This document shows positions 24,323 through 33,481 of a stretch of 64,000 nt of DNA, in pieces. The translations under genes and the position numbers were made by a program. Origin of the DNA: Archangium_A sp035910535 (lineage in GTDB: Bacteria; Myxococcota; Myxococcia; Myxococcales; Myxococcaceae); assembly GCA_035910535.1 (NCBI GenBank), contig JAMHXF010000090.1:434001-498000 (forward strand), in the 5' to 3' direction. Numbering within the stretch: the first letter of the stretch is position 1; the number at the start of each line of letters is the position of its first letter. The notes under the pieces are model-generated. The model saw only the letters and a list, made by a program, of their open reading frames with translations. It was not told the DNA's origin and ran no database searches.

Positions 24323-26782
24323 GTGCCGCGCGTGCGCATGCTCTTCGTCGCTCTGGTGGTCGCAACTTCGGCGCTCGCGCAGGTGGTGCCCGCGCGTTCG
24401 TTCTTCGACTTGCCGTCGTCGAACGGCCATGGCGCGGTGCTGGTCGACGGCCGAAACGGCAAGCTGGTGCACTTCCGCGAGCGGCTCCCGGCGACGGAAG
24501 AGCCGCAGCTCGACGCCATGGGCAACGAGCGTTGGGTCGGCAACCAACCGCAGTTCGTTCACACGCGCGACCTGCTCTTCGACGCGTACTTCGGGTTGCG
24601 CGCCGGAGGTCAGCAGCGCTGGCTCGACGCTACGCCCATCGCCTCCAGCGGCTACGCGCCGGGCACCGGCATCGTCACCTTCACGCAGAGCGCGCTCGGG
24701 CTCTCACTGACGACTTCCATCTTCTCTCCACGGACGTTGCCGCACGCGTCCTACGTCGCGGTGCTGTGCGCGAAGAACACGAGCGCGAACGCCATCAACG
24801 GCGTCAGCGTTTTTCAGCTCACCAACCTGCACCTGGGGTTTGGTCGGCCCGGTGTGCGCGGCGAGCTCGCGAGCAACGGAGAGACCGTCGTCATCACGCC
24901 CACCGGCGACGTCTTCGAGCGCGCCTTCGCGGGGGTGGTCGGCACGCGCCCGCTCGGCACGGCCATCGCCACGGCGTGGAACCCGGGCAGCGCCGAGAAT
25001 GGCTACGTCACGGTGCGCGACACCACGAATTCGCTGACGGCGCGCGCGGGAGACCTCGGCGTGGCCGACGACTGGGCCACGGCGCTGCAGTTCGACCTCG
25101 GCGCCGTCGCGGCGGGCGCAGAGCAGTGCGTCGGCGTGGTGAGCGCGCACCACGGAGACCCCTTCGCGCAAGCCGAGGTGACGTCGTGGCTCGACGCGTA
25201 CGTCGCGAACCAGACTGCACGACAGCTGCTCGACGCGGAGCTCGCGCACTGGGCCGCATTTCAAGCGCGCCTCACGTTGCCCGCGGGGCTGAGCGCCGAC
25301 GAGGCCGCGGTCACGCGACAAGGCGCGGCCGTCATGGCGATGGCGCAGGTCCGTGAAGACACGGCGTTCCTCCGCGAGTGGTTGTCGGAAGACGGCGACC
25401 CGCGGCGCACGCGCTTTCAAACGCTCGACGGTGGCTCGACGTTGCCCGCGACCGTGAGACATCGCGGCAAGGGCGCCGTGCTCGCGAGCCTGCCTCCCGG
25501 AGAGTGGACGTACTCGTGGGTGCGTGACGGTGCGTACGCCATCGTGGCGCTCTCGGAGCTGGGGCTCGTCGAAGAGTCTCGCGAAGGGCTCCGCTTCTTC
25601 CTCGACGCAGAAGGTGGCCGCTTCAGGGACTGGACTGAGTTTCAGCCTGCGGGCTTTCCTCCGTACGTCTTGAGCCTCACGCGCTACGTGGGCTTCGGTG
25701 TCGAAGAGACCGACTTCAACGACTTCGGCCCCAACCTCGAGTTCGACGGCTTCGGGCTGGTGCTGTGGGCGCTGCGCGAACATGAGCTGCGCACCGGTGA
25801 CGTCACGCTGGTCGACGCTCGGTGGAATGACGTCGCGACGTTGATTGCCGACCCGCTTGTCGCGCTGGTCGAGCCGTCGACGGGGTTGCTGCGCAAAGAC
25901 TCGTCCATCTGGGAGACGCATTGGAATGGTCGTGAGCGAACGTGGGCGTACACGAACCTCACGGCGGCGCGCGGGCTGTGCGACGCGGCCGAGCTGGCGA
26001 CGCGCCGTGGAGACGCGACGCGCGCGACGAAGTACCGGGAAGCGGGCCGGGCGCTGCGCCGCGCGATTGCCTCGCGGTTGACTGACGCCGCCGGCGCGCT
26101 CGCGTCGAATCGCGAGGAGCTGCTGAGTGGTCGCGACTACTTCGACGCGGCGGTGCTCGAGGGCATCTCGATGGGGCTCTTCGCGGCTGACGGGCGCATC
26201 GCGCGCGCGACGCTCGACGCGATGGACCGTCAGCTCAAGGTGACCAACGGCCCGGGCTGGTCTCGCAATGATGACCGCGCTGATCATTCGGGCGCGACGG
26301 ACCTGTCTCCGTGGGGCAGTGAGTACGACTCGGCCGAGTGGGTGGTGACTGACATGCGCGGCGCGTTGGCGATGCGCGCAGCGGGGCGCGTCACGCGGGC
26401 TGACTCGCTGCTCGACTTCACGCGACAGCAGTCGCTGCGCAACGCCAACGTGTTCGCCGAGACGTATGACGAGGGCACCGGCGCGTGGAAGTTCAACTCG
26501 CCGATGGTCGGCTTCGGGGCGGGCGCGTGGGTGTTGGCGCTCGCGCATCGAGCCGGGCGCGCGCTCGAGCCCGCGTGTGGTGCATACGAAGAGCCCGACG
26601 CGCCTGACGCTGGGGTGACGGTTGATGCGGGCGTGGTGCTCGACGCTGGCGTCGTCGATGCGGGCGTGACGCCGGAGCCGGCGCCGCCACCACCGAGCGG
26701 CTGCGGTTGCATGGCGGGTGGTGAACTCGGGCTGCTGGCGGTGCTCGCTGCGCTCAGCGTTTTGCGCGCTCGAGGTCGGTGA
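24323..26782 (+). CDS. Secreted GH15-like hydrolase with MYXO-CTERM tail
   Basis: This is 819 residues from a GTG with GGAAG upstream. A signal peptide ends near ALAQ. The N-terminal beta-sandwich and alpha/alpha-barrel layout, with YSWVRDGAYAIVAL, EFDGFGLVLWALREH and SSIWETHWNGRERTWAY, fits GH15 glucoamylase-like enzymes. In those the WxRDG loop and the (I/W)WE Glu are active-site features. A DAG-type linker and a MYXO-CTERM tail (GCGCMAG, hydrophobic helix, RARGR) suggest surface anchoring. It would cleave an alpha-glucan or related polysaccharide outside the cell. Its last 29 bases overlap the convergent minus-strand gene. Confidence 0.82.
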   Translation: MPRVRMLFVALVVATSALAQVVPARSFFDLPSSNGHGAVLVDGRNGKLVHFRERLPATEEPQLDAMGNERWVGNQPQFVHTRDLLFDAYFGLRAGGQQRWLDATPIASSGYAPGTGIVTFTQSALGLSLTTSIFSPRTLPHASYVAVLCAKNTSANAINGVSVFQLTNLHLGFGRPGVRGELASNGETVVITPTGDVFERAFAGVVGTRPLGTAIATAWNPGSAENGYVTVRDTTNSLTARAGDLGVADDWATALQFDLGAVAAGAEQCVGVVSAHHGDPFAQAEVTSWLDAYVANQTARQLLDAELAHWAAFQARLTLPAGLSADEAAVTRQGAAVMAMAQVREDTAFLREWLSEDGDPRRTRFQTLDGGSTLPATVRHRGKGAVLASLPPGEWTYSWVRDGAYAIVALSELGLVEESREGLRFFLDAEGGRFRDWTEFQPAGFPPYVLSLTRYVGFGVEETDFNDFGPNLEFDGFGLVLWALREHELRTGDVTLVDARWNDVATLIADPLVALVEPSTGLLRKDSSIWETHWNGRERTWAYTNLTAARGLCDAAELATRRGDATRATKYREAGRALRRAIASRLTDAAGALASNREELLSGRDYFDAAVLEGISMGLFAADGRIARATLDAMDRQLKVTNGPGWSRNDDRADHSGATDLSPWGSEYDSAEWVVTDMRGALAMRAAGRVTRADSLLDFTRQQSLRNANVFAETYDEGTGAWKFNSPMVGFGAGAWVLALAHRAGRALEPACGAYEEPDAPDAGVTVDAGVVLDAGVVDAGVTPEPAPPPPSGCGCMAGGELGLLAVLAALSVLRARGR

Positions 26783-27011
26783 CCAGCCACTCGAGGTACC
26801 AGACGTAGCTCTTTCCAGGGAATCGCTCCGAGAGCGCCTCGACGCGCTCCATCAACTCCGCGTCGGCGCGACCGCGCGCATGCCGCGAGAGCTTCGCGAA
26901 GCGGGCCTTGAGCTGCTTCACGCGGTCTGGCGGCTTTCGCGCGAAGCCGACGACGAACACCGCGGTGAACGTGATGGTGATGACGGCCAACAGAACGAAC
27001 ACGCTACTCAT
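26754..27011 (-). CDS. Small single-TM protein paired with M50 protease
   Basis: This is 85 residues starting at the ATG at 27011, which overlaps the stop of the M50 gene; an alternative in-frame ATG is at 27026. One N-terminal transmembrane helix (VFVLLAVITITFTAVFVVGF) is followed by a basic amphipathic helical tail with many Arg, Lys and Glu. The coupling to the protease gene hints that the two work together, for example as cofactor or substrate. No family is recognised. Confidence 0.7.
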   Translation of the reverse strand: MSSVFVLLAVITITFTAVFVVGFARKPPDRVKQLKARFAKLSRHARGRADAELMERVEALSERFPGKSYVWYLEWLVTDLERAKR

Positions 27012-27576
27012 CACCGCGCCTCGCATCGTTGAGCAGTCGAGCCGCGACGGCTCTCGCCTCCGCCTCCGTTACTGAGCTCGACACTGCGCGACCTCTTCGC
27101 GCGCGCTGCCCGAGCAGGTACGGCAGCGACCAGGCCTCCGCGCCATCGAGCGGTGAAATCGGCACGAGGTTCAGCCCGATGAGCCACGCGTTGCTGAACA
27201 CCAGGCGGTACCAGAGCTCGGAGTACTGAAACTCCAGGGGCACGAGGTCGAAGGCCCAGAAGGTGAGCGCGCCCATCAACAGCACCAGCTGCGCCGCGAC
27301 GCCACCCCACGCGATGGCCGCGCGAGCGATGGGCGTGACGTCTCCGCTCCATGCGCAGTGGCCGCCGAACCCGTGCAGCATCACCTCGGTTGGTCGACCA
27401 CCGACGGCCAGCACCACGGCCGCGTGACCCAGCTCGTGCAACAGAATCAGCCCGAGAAACGCCGCCCAGCCAATCGGCGACGTGCCCGCGAACAACAGCA
27501 GGCCCACGGGCGTGCTTGCGTGAAGACGAATCGGAACGCCGCGCCACTTCGCCACCTGCACCGACCAGCTCTTCAT
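27004..27576 (-). CDS. Site-2 protease family (M50) membrane metallopeptidase
   Basis: This is 190 residues with about five transmembrane helices. The zinc motif is H47-E48-x-x-H51 in LLHELGHAAV, and the third ligand D144 is in NLVPISPLDG, the usual (N)xPxxPLDG of M50 proteases. It lacks PDZ and CBS domains, so it is a minimal form. The ATG at 27576 overlaps the stop of the GNAT gene by one base, so translation is coupled. M50 enzymes cut within membrane helices of regulators. The small TM protein encoded next is a candidate partner. Confidence 0.88.
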   Translation of the reverse strand: MKSWSVQVAKWRGVPIRLHASTPVGLLLFAGTSPIGWAAFLGLILLHELGHAAVVLAVGGRPTEVMLHGFGGHCAWSGDVTPIARAAIAWGGVAAQLVLLMGALTFWAFDLVPLEFQYSELWYRLVFSNAWLIGLNLVPISPLDGAEAWSLPYLLGQRARRGRAVSSSVTEAEARAVAARLLNDARRGDE

Positions 27577-28682
27577 CACGCGAGCCCTATCTCAAACCCG
27601 GTACGCCCTTGCTGCCACGCGCTGCGCGACATCGACGCGGGCGTCACGCCGAACAACGTGAAGCCCAGCTTGCGAGCCATGAAGCCGCGCAGCGCCGGCT
27701 CGAGCGGGTCTGCCTCGTCGAGCTGAAACGTGAAGAAGTGAAAGCCCTTCGGTTGCAGCCGCGCGTACGCGTGCTCGAGCAGCGCACGAAACGTCGCCGG
27801 GGCTTCGTCGCGCACCCAGAGGTTCGCCAGGTACGCGTAGCGGAACTCACCACCCGGCTCGGGCAGCTTCGGCCAGCGCGCGAGGGACGCCATCACGTTG
27901 AAGCCGCGCTTCACCCACTTCATGGAGCCGCCGTACGCGTGCACGCGGTAGCGCTTCACGGGCGACGGGTCCCACAGCGTGCACAGGCCGAGGATGCGCT
28001 CACCTCCGTCGACCGCCAGCAGCGTGTCGTCGAGCGAGAACCCGGGCCACTGCGCGAGCCGATGTTCGAATTCGCCGGCGTCGAAGCGGTAGCCGAACGC
28101 GCGGGCACGATGCGCGTCGCTCAACACCTCGACTACCTGTGCGACGTCTCCGGGCCGCGCGCTGCGAACCTTCACCGTCGTCGACGGCGTGCGCGCGCGC
28201 GTGAGCTGCACCGACACGGCGTCGATGCCGTGCAGGCGCGCGTAGTGCGGCTGGCGTGGTCTCCGCGGCGAGCGCTTCGTGAGCGCGTTCATCGCGGCGC
28301 GGTTCGACGTCAGAATCGACGTCACGTAGGCGTTGCACTTCGTCTCTTCACAGAGCGCGTCGAAGCACTCGCCGAAGAAGCGCCCGAAGTGCCGACCTCG
28401 GTCGAAGCGCACGCGGAGATCTCCCAGGTACCCGACGCGCGCGGGCGCACCATCGAGCCAGCCGTCGCGCACCAACGCGCTGGCCATGCCCACCAGCGCG
28501 CCGCGCTCGTCGTCTCCGACGTACGTGTACGCCGTCGCTCGCTGCATTTTGTAGAGCGCGAAGAAGTCGGGCTCACGCTGCGTCGAGAGCACCAACTCTC
28601 CACGCATGGGCACCGCGCTGAACAGCTCGAGGCACGCGGCGTTGTCGGCAGGAATCGCGAGCCTCGGCGTCACGCGCTGCAC
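27576..28682 (-). CDS. Tandem GNAT-fold acyltransferase
   Basis: This is 368 residues from a GTG start. Two GNAT-like halves are visible. The first has ALVGMASALVRDGWLDG, GYLGDLRVRFDRGRHFGRFF (the Arg/Gly-rich acyl-CoA loop region) and CNAYVTSILTSNRAAM. The second starts at VKVRSARPGDVAQVVEVL and ends with LQPKGFHFFTFQLDE. Tandem GNAT proteins often acylate amino acids, peptides or alcohols using acyl-CoA. It heads the minus-strand operon with the M50 protease and is divergent, across a 43-base gap, from a second GNAT-like gene that is followed by a GH3-like ligase. Confidence 0.82.
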   Translation of the reverse strand: MQRVTPRLAIPADNAACLELFSAVPMRGELVLSTQREPDFFALYKMQRATAYTYVGDDERGALVGMASALVRDGWLDGAPARVGYLGDLRVRFDRGRHFGRFFGECFDALCEETKCNAYVTSILTSNRAAMNALTKRSPRRPRQPHYARLHGIDAVSVQLTRARTPSTTVKVRSARPGDVAQVVEVLSDAHRARAFGYRFDAGEFEHRLAQWPGFSLDDTLLAVDGGERILGLCTLWDPSPVKRYRVHAYGGSMKWVKRGFNVMASLARWPKLPEPGGEFRYAYLANLWVRDEAPATFRALLEHAYARLQPKGFHFFTFQLDEADPLEPALRGFMARKLGFTLFGVTPASMSRSAWQQGRTGFEIGLA

Positions 28683-28725
28683 TCTCGCACGCAGCTGCGA
28701 CGCCCGAGCGCGTAAGGTGCTCCGC

Positions 28726-29496
28726 GTGACGTCTCGGGGAAATACCCACCGTACCGTGACGCCCGGGCTTCTGCGCTCGCGCGGCTTCTTTCGCAGGAGC
28801 CGCGGGCTTGCTGCTCGCGTACGCCGCGTGCCGACGTTGACGACGGGGGAGCGCGACGCGATGTGGCGGCTCTTCGAGGCGTCCTATGCGGGTGCGAAGC
28901 GCGACGACTTCGAGCGCGACCTCGCCGAAAAGAATCACGTCATCGTGCTCAAAGACGCGCAGCGAAACGTGCAGGGCTTCTCGACGTTGCTGCGCCTCGA
29001 CGATGCGCGCTCGTGCGTCGTGTTCTCTGGCGACACCATCATCGCGCCGGGCTTCTGGGGGCAGACGGCGCTGCAGCGCGCGTTCATCTGGTACCTGATG
29101 ACGCAGCGGCTGCGGAGGCCCGGCGTGAGCGTGTACTGGTTCCTCATCACCAAGGGCTACCGCACGTATCTGCTGCTCTCGCGCTACTTCCCCAACCACT
29201 GGCCGCGTCACGACGCGCCGTTGCCTCCACAAGAAGCGGCGCTGCTCGACGCGCTGTGCACCACGAAGTTCGGGCCTGCGTGGGACTCGAAGGCAGGGCT
29301 GCTCCGCTACAGCGGCGCGCCCGACGCGGTGCGCTTGAGTGAGTCGTTGGCCGACGTGCCCGCGCGCTTGCGCACCGATGACGACGTGAAGTTCTTCCTC
29401 GAGACGAACCCGCGGTGGGCGCAGGGCGACGAGCTGTGTTGCCTCGCCCGCGCCGATGACGACTTCGTCGAGAAGACCACGCGGATTTTCTTGTGA
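28726..29496 (+). CDS. GNAT-like acyltransferase family protein upstream of GH3
   Basis: This is 256 residues from the GTG at 28726, which has AAGGTG 7 bases upstream. The frame is open further upstream, but that part overlaps the divergent gene. The fold appears GNAT-like: DAMWRLFEASYAGAKRDDFERDLA, then VIVLKDAQRNVQGFSTLL, then a beta-strand with FSGDTIIAPGFWG and YWFLITKGYRTYLLL. The exact acyl-CoA loop is not clear, so the function is tentative. The stop overlaps the GH3 gene start (TGATG), so the two are coupled. Confidence 0.72.
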   Translation: MTSRGNTHRTVTPGLLRSRGFFRRSRGLAARVRRVPTLTTGERDAMWRLFEASYAGAKRDDFERDLAEKNHVIVLKDAQRNVQGFSTLLRLDDARSCVVFSGDTIIAPGFWGQTALQRAFIWYLMTQRLRRPGVSVYWFLITKGYRTYLLLSRYFPNHWPRHDAPLPPQEAALLDALCTTKFGPAWDSKAGLLRYSGAPDAVRLSESLADVPARLRTDDDVKFFLETNPRWAQGDELCCLARADDDFVEKTTRIFL

Positions 29497-31004
29497 TGCT
29501 GGTGACCGCGCTCAACGTGGCGTGGGCCGCTTCACGTCGCGCGTCGGTGCGAAAGTTCAACGCCGCGCTCGCGAACCCCGAGCGCGCGCAGGCGAGCTGG
29601 TTGGCGAAGTTCCTCAAAGCGAACGCGCAGACGGCGTACGGCCGCGCGCACGGCTACGGCGACCTTCACAGCGTCACCGGCTTTCAGCAGCGCGTGCCCG
29701 TCGTCGACTACGAGGCGCTGAGTCCGTGGGTCGAGCGCATCGCCGACGGTGAACCCGGGGTACTCACGTACGAGCCCGTGAAGATGCTCGAGCGCACCTC
29801 GGGCACGAGCGCGGCGGCGAAGTTGATTCCGTACACCGCCGGGTTGCTCGGAGACTTCGGCGCCGCGACGGGCCCGTGGCTCGACGACGTGACGCGCGCG
29901 TTTCCACGAATGCTCACCGCGCGGCACTACTGGAGCGTGTCGCCGGCTGCGCGCGCGCCCGAGGTCACGAAGGGCGGCCTGCGAATCGGCCTCGAAGACG
30001 ACACGGAGTACTTCGACCCGCTCACGCGCGCGGCGATGAAGCGGCTCTTCGCGGTCGATGGCTCGGTGGCGCGGTTGGCCGACGTCGAGACGTGGCGGCG
30101 CGAGACGCTGCGGGCGCTGCTGCGCGCCGACGACCTCGGCTTCATCTCGGTGTGGAACCCGTCGTTCCTCACCTTGTTGATGAACGCACTGGAGCGCGAT
30201 TGGGCTTCGTTGCGAGACGAGCTCCCGAGGGCACGTCGCGCTGAGGTCGAAGCGAAGGGCTTGAGCGGTGAGGCGTTGTGGCCGCGACTGCAGGTCATCA
30301 GCTGCTGGACTGACGCGTGGGCTGCACAGGCGTCGCCAGCGCTGCGCAAGTGGTTTCCGCGGACACCATTTCAAGGCAAGGGCCTGCTCGCGACGGAAGG
30401 CGTGGTGACGTTTCCACTGTGGGGGCAGGCGGCGCCGGTCGCTGCGGTGACCAGCCATTTCCTCGAGTTCGAGCCCGTCGACGGAGGCGCTCCGGTGTTG
30501 GTGCATCAGCTCCGCGAAGGCGCGACGTATTCGCCGTTGCTGACGACGCGTGGAGGTTTTGCGCGGTACCGACTCGCTGACGTGTTGCGCTGCGTGGGCT
30601 TCGTGCGGGCGACGCCGCTGCTGCGCTTCGAAGGTCGGTTGGACCGCACGAGTGACCTGCGTGGCGAAAAGCTGAGCGCGGTGTTCGTCGAGAACGCGCT
30701 GCGGGCGGTGGGCGTCGACGGGTTCGCGTTGGTGGCTCCGGTGTTGGGTGAGCCGCCGCACTACGCGTTGTTCGCCGAGCATGCTGATCAGCACCTGACC
30801 GAGCGCCTCGAGCGCGCGCTGCTCGAGAACCCGCATTACCGCTACGCCCGAGAGCTGGGTCAGCTCGGGCCGCTGCAGCTCGAGCGCGTGCGCGGCGGTG
30901 CAGAGAAATACATGGCGGCCCTGCGCGCGCGAGGCCTGCGCCTCGGTGACATCAAGCCCAGCGGCTTCGACACGTCGACTGATTGGGGAGCGCGGCTCGG
31001 CTGA
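29496..31004 (+). CDS. GH3 auxin-responsive-type acyl-acid amidosynthetase
   Basis: This is 502 residues from ATG 29496; GTG 29493 is an alternative. It resembles the GH3 branch of adenylating enzymes: a Thr/Ser-rich ATP loop MLERTSGTSAAAK, ISVWNPSFLTLL, CWTDAWA, GLLATEGVVTFPL and YRLADVLRCVGF, and a C-terminal lobe with EGRLDRTSDLRGEKL (the usual 'R..D..S...EKL' hinge). Plant GH3 enzymes link acyl acids such as auxin to amino acids, whereas bacterial members are poorly known. Coupling to a GNAT-like gene suggests a route that makes an amide or acylated small molecule. Confidence 0.88.
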   Translation: MLVTALNVAWAASRRASVRKFNAALANPERAQASWLAKFLKANAQTAYGRAHGYGDLHSVTGFQQRVPVVDYEALSPWVERIADGEPGVLTYEPVKMLERTSGTSAAAKLIPYTAGLLGDFGAATGPWLDDVTRAFPRMLTARHYWSVSPAARAPEVTKGGLRIGLEDDTEYFDPLTRAAMKRLFAVDGSVARLADVETWRRETLRALLRADDLGFISVWNPSFLTLLMNALERDWASLRDELPRARRAEVEAKGLSGEALWPRLQVISCWTDAWAAQASPALRKWFPRTPFQGKGLLATEGVVTFPLWGQAAPVAAVTSHFLEFEPVDGGAPVLVHQLREGATYSPLLTTRGGFARYRLADVLRCVGFVRATPLLRFEGRLDRTSDLRGEKLSAVFVENALRAVGVDGFALVAPVLGEPPHYALFAEHADQHLTERLERALLENPHYRYARELGQLGPLQLERVRGGAEKYMAALRARGLRLGDIKPSGFDTSTDWGARLG

Positions 31005-31091
31005 GTGTGTCGTTACGACACGGTGAAGGCCTGCTCAAACGACGTGCGTCGCCTTGCGTGCTGGCGATGACGCGCCTACACGCGCGGGCAC

Positions 31092-33470
31092 ATGTTGCTT
31101 CCGGTTCTGTTGGTTCTGTCTGCTGCTCCCGTCGTCGTTGGTCCGCAGTCGGGTGTGTTGACGCCGCCGCTCATCGGCACCACCTCCGACGCTGCGCTGC
31201 GCTTCGCCAATTCCCGCGCTGAATCGTTCGGGCTCGATTCGCGCTCGAAGCTGGAGGTCGGCCGCGCGTTCTCGACGCGGCTCGGCGGCGTGGTGTACCT
31301 GGAGCAGAGCGTTGGCGGGCTGCGCGTTCACGGCGCGCGCGTCATCGTCACCTTCGACGAGCAGCAGCGCGTGGTGAGCACCAGTTCGACGGTGAAGTCA
31401 TTCACCGCCGCGAAGACGGCCGCGTTGTTGACGCCGCAACAGGCGCTCGTGATTGCAGCGCGTGAAGTGCAGGGCGCGTGGCTGCAGCGCACCGGCGAGC
31501 CGTACGGCGGCGCCACGAAGCGCGCCTTCTTCGTGAATGGCGAAGTGCACGCGGGCTACCTCACGTTCATCCCCACGTTGAAGAACTCCGAGAGCTGGCA
31601 CGTGGCCGTCGACGCGACCGACGGCTCGGTGTTGTGGGTGCGCAACCGCGCGTGGGCTTCCAACGCGGCCAACGTGTACGCGTCGAGCCCCGGCGGTCGC
31701 ACGGGCGGCGTCGGCGTGACGCAGACCATCTCCACTACGCTCAACGGGCTCGACGGTGGCTACCTGCGCGGCGAGCGCATTCGTGCGCTCAACTGCTGCC
31801 CCACGGCGAACTGCGAAGCCGACGCAGGCCCGGCGCGCGCCACCGGGCAGACGCAGACCTTCGATGGAGTCGTCGACTTCGACGTCGCCATCTGCGCGCA
31901 GCTGCAGCGCGCCACGAATGACCCGTCGATTCACCCCAGCGGCGACTACGTCTACGCGCCCGTCGACCCGCCGAACACGCCGCGGCCGAGCATCAACAAC
32001 CCGGCCGACTCCGACGAGTTCGCCGAGGTGCACGCGTACTTCCACGTGAACAAGGCCTACGACGTGGTGCGCGCGCTCTCGTCAGGTCCGCTGGCGACCG
32101 ACGCCGGCGTGCCCGTCTTTTCGATGCGCGACACGGGCGCCGGTGGCGATTTGCCGGCGGTCTGGGTGAACGTCGCCGACTCTGACTTCGACAGCGCCAC
32201 GGCCAACGCGCAGGGCGTCTACGTCAGCAACACGCTGAGCCGCACCGAGAACGCGATGTACCTCGCGCGCGAGAACATGGAGTTCCTGCTGCTGCCTCCG
32301 CAGGTGCTCGCTTCAGACGCGCTCGTCATCTACCAGGCTGCGGCCGCTGACTTTGCGTACGACGGGCCGGTGCTGTGGCACGAGTTCGGGCACGGCGTCA
32401 TTCACTCCACCTCTGACTGGGCGACGCTCGTCACCTTCGACGAGTACAGCGCGAACAACGAATCGTCGGCGCTCAACGAAGGCATGGCCGACGTCATCGC
32501 GGTGATGACGAGCGACAACGACCCGGCGGTCGGCGTCTACGTGGGCCCGCGCATCGACCCGCTCCAGAGCGCGATTCGCAACGTGAACAACCAGGCGAAG
32601 TGCCCCGACGTGTTGTGGGGGCAGCAGCACCAGGACTCGCAGCACTTCTCGGGTGCGGTGTGGGAGGCGCGTCAGGCGTTCCTCGGCACCGACATGGGCA
32701 CGACGTACGACGCGGCGGTGTACGCGGCGCTGGTCTCGTTTCCTTCGAACGTGAACTTCGCGAGCGCGGCAGACCTCATCATCAACACCGTGGTGCGCGC
32801 CTTCCCCGAGGTGACTGATGCGCGGACGAAGCTCGAGGCCATCTTCACCGCGCGCGGCGTGAAGAACTGCAGCAAGGCGCTCGACATCACCGACACGTTC
32901 ACCACCGACCGCGCGTACTTCGGCATCGCCGGCACGCAGTTCGCCGAGGTCGCCGACAACTCCGCCGTGCCCGGCCCGTTCCAGTTCAAGCTGCGCCTGC
33001 CGCGCGGCGCGAAGAGCGTCAGCATTCGTGGGCAGAGCTTCGGCGGTGGCGGTGGCTCACGCCTCGAGTTGCTCGCGGCCGTCGACCGGCGCGTGTCATT
33101 CGCGAAGAACGGCTCGGTGTTGATGAACGACGCGCAGGGTCGCGTGGTGCCGACCAGCAGCCAGGGCAACCTCGCCGGCACGTTGAACATCGACGTGCCG
33201 TGCGGCAGTGAGCTGTACCTCGCGCTCGCCAACAACAGCCGCAGAGATCGCCAGGTGTACGGGCTCGGCTTCAGCTACGTGGAGGCCGACGAGTGCCCGG
33301 AGGTCGACGCCGGCGTCGGTGAAGTCGACGGTGGCGTGAACCCGGTGCTGTTGGACGCCGCCGACGAAGCGCTCGGCGGGAAAGTCGAGGGCTGTGGCTG
33401 CACCACGGTCTCTCCGTTCGGCGTCTTCGCGCTCTTCGCGTTCGCGCTGCGCCGCCGCGCCCGTCGCTGA
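31092..33470 (+). CDS. M36-like secreted metallopeptidase with MYXO-CTERM tail
   Basis: This is 792 residues. A signal peptide precedes an FTP/propeptide region (about 70-200) with GLRVHGARVIVTFDEQQRVV and WHVAVDATDGSVLWVRNRA. The catalytic domain has H430-E431-F-G-H434 with the third ligand E463 in NEGMADV. This is the gluzincin pattern of fungalysin (M36) and thermolysin-like enzymes. A later domain is beta-rich (residues 610-730), and the C terminus is a MYXO-CTERM signal (GCGCTT, hydrophobic, RRRARR). It is expected to be a surface-displayed protease used in predation or matrix turnover. Confidence 0.9.
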   Translation: MLLPVLLVLSAAPVVVGPQSGVLTPPLIGTTSDAALRFANSRAESFGLDSRSKLEVGRAFSTRLGGVVYLEQSVGGLRVHGARVIVTFDEQQRVVSTSSTVKSFTAAKTAALLTPQQALVIAAREVQGAWLQRTGEPYGGATKRAFFVNGEVHAGYLTFIPTLKNSESWHVAVDATDGSVLWVRNRAWASNAANVYASSPGGRTGGVGVTQTISTTLNGLDGGYLRGERIRALNCCPTANCEADAGPARATGQTQTFDGVVDFDVAICAQLQRATNDPSIHPSGDYVYAPVDPPNTPRPSINNPADSDEFAEVHAYFHVNKAYDVVRALSSGPLATDAGVPVFSMRDTGAGGDLPAVWVNVADSDFDSATANAQGVYVSNTLSRTENAMYLARENMEFLLLPPQVLASDALVIYQAAAADFAYDGPVLWHEFGHGVIHSTSDWATLVTFDEYSANNESSALNEGMADVIAVMTSDNDPAVGVYVGPRIDPLQSAIRNVNNQAKCPDVLWGQQHQDSQHFSGAVWEARQAFLGTDMGTTYDAAVYAALVSFPSNVNFASAADLIINTVVRAFPEVTDARTKLEAIFTARGVKNCSKALDITDTFTTDRAYFGIAGTQFAEVADNSAVPGPFQFKLRLPRGAKSVSIRGQSFGGGGGSRLELLAAVDRRVSFAKNGSVLMNDAQGRVVPTSSQGNLAGTLNIDVPCGSELYLALANNSRRDRQVYGLGFSYVEADECPEVDAGVGEVDGGVNPVLLDAADEALGGKVEGCGCTTVSPFGVFALFAFALRRRARR

Positions 33471-33481
33471 AGGTTCGCGCC

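Noticed and set aside
28606..28725. Longer start for the GNAT-like gene at 28606
   Set aside because: It overlaps the divergent GNAT gene by 77 bases and has no good ribosome site; GTG 28726 has AAGGTG at 7 bases.
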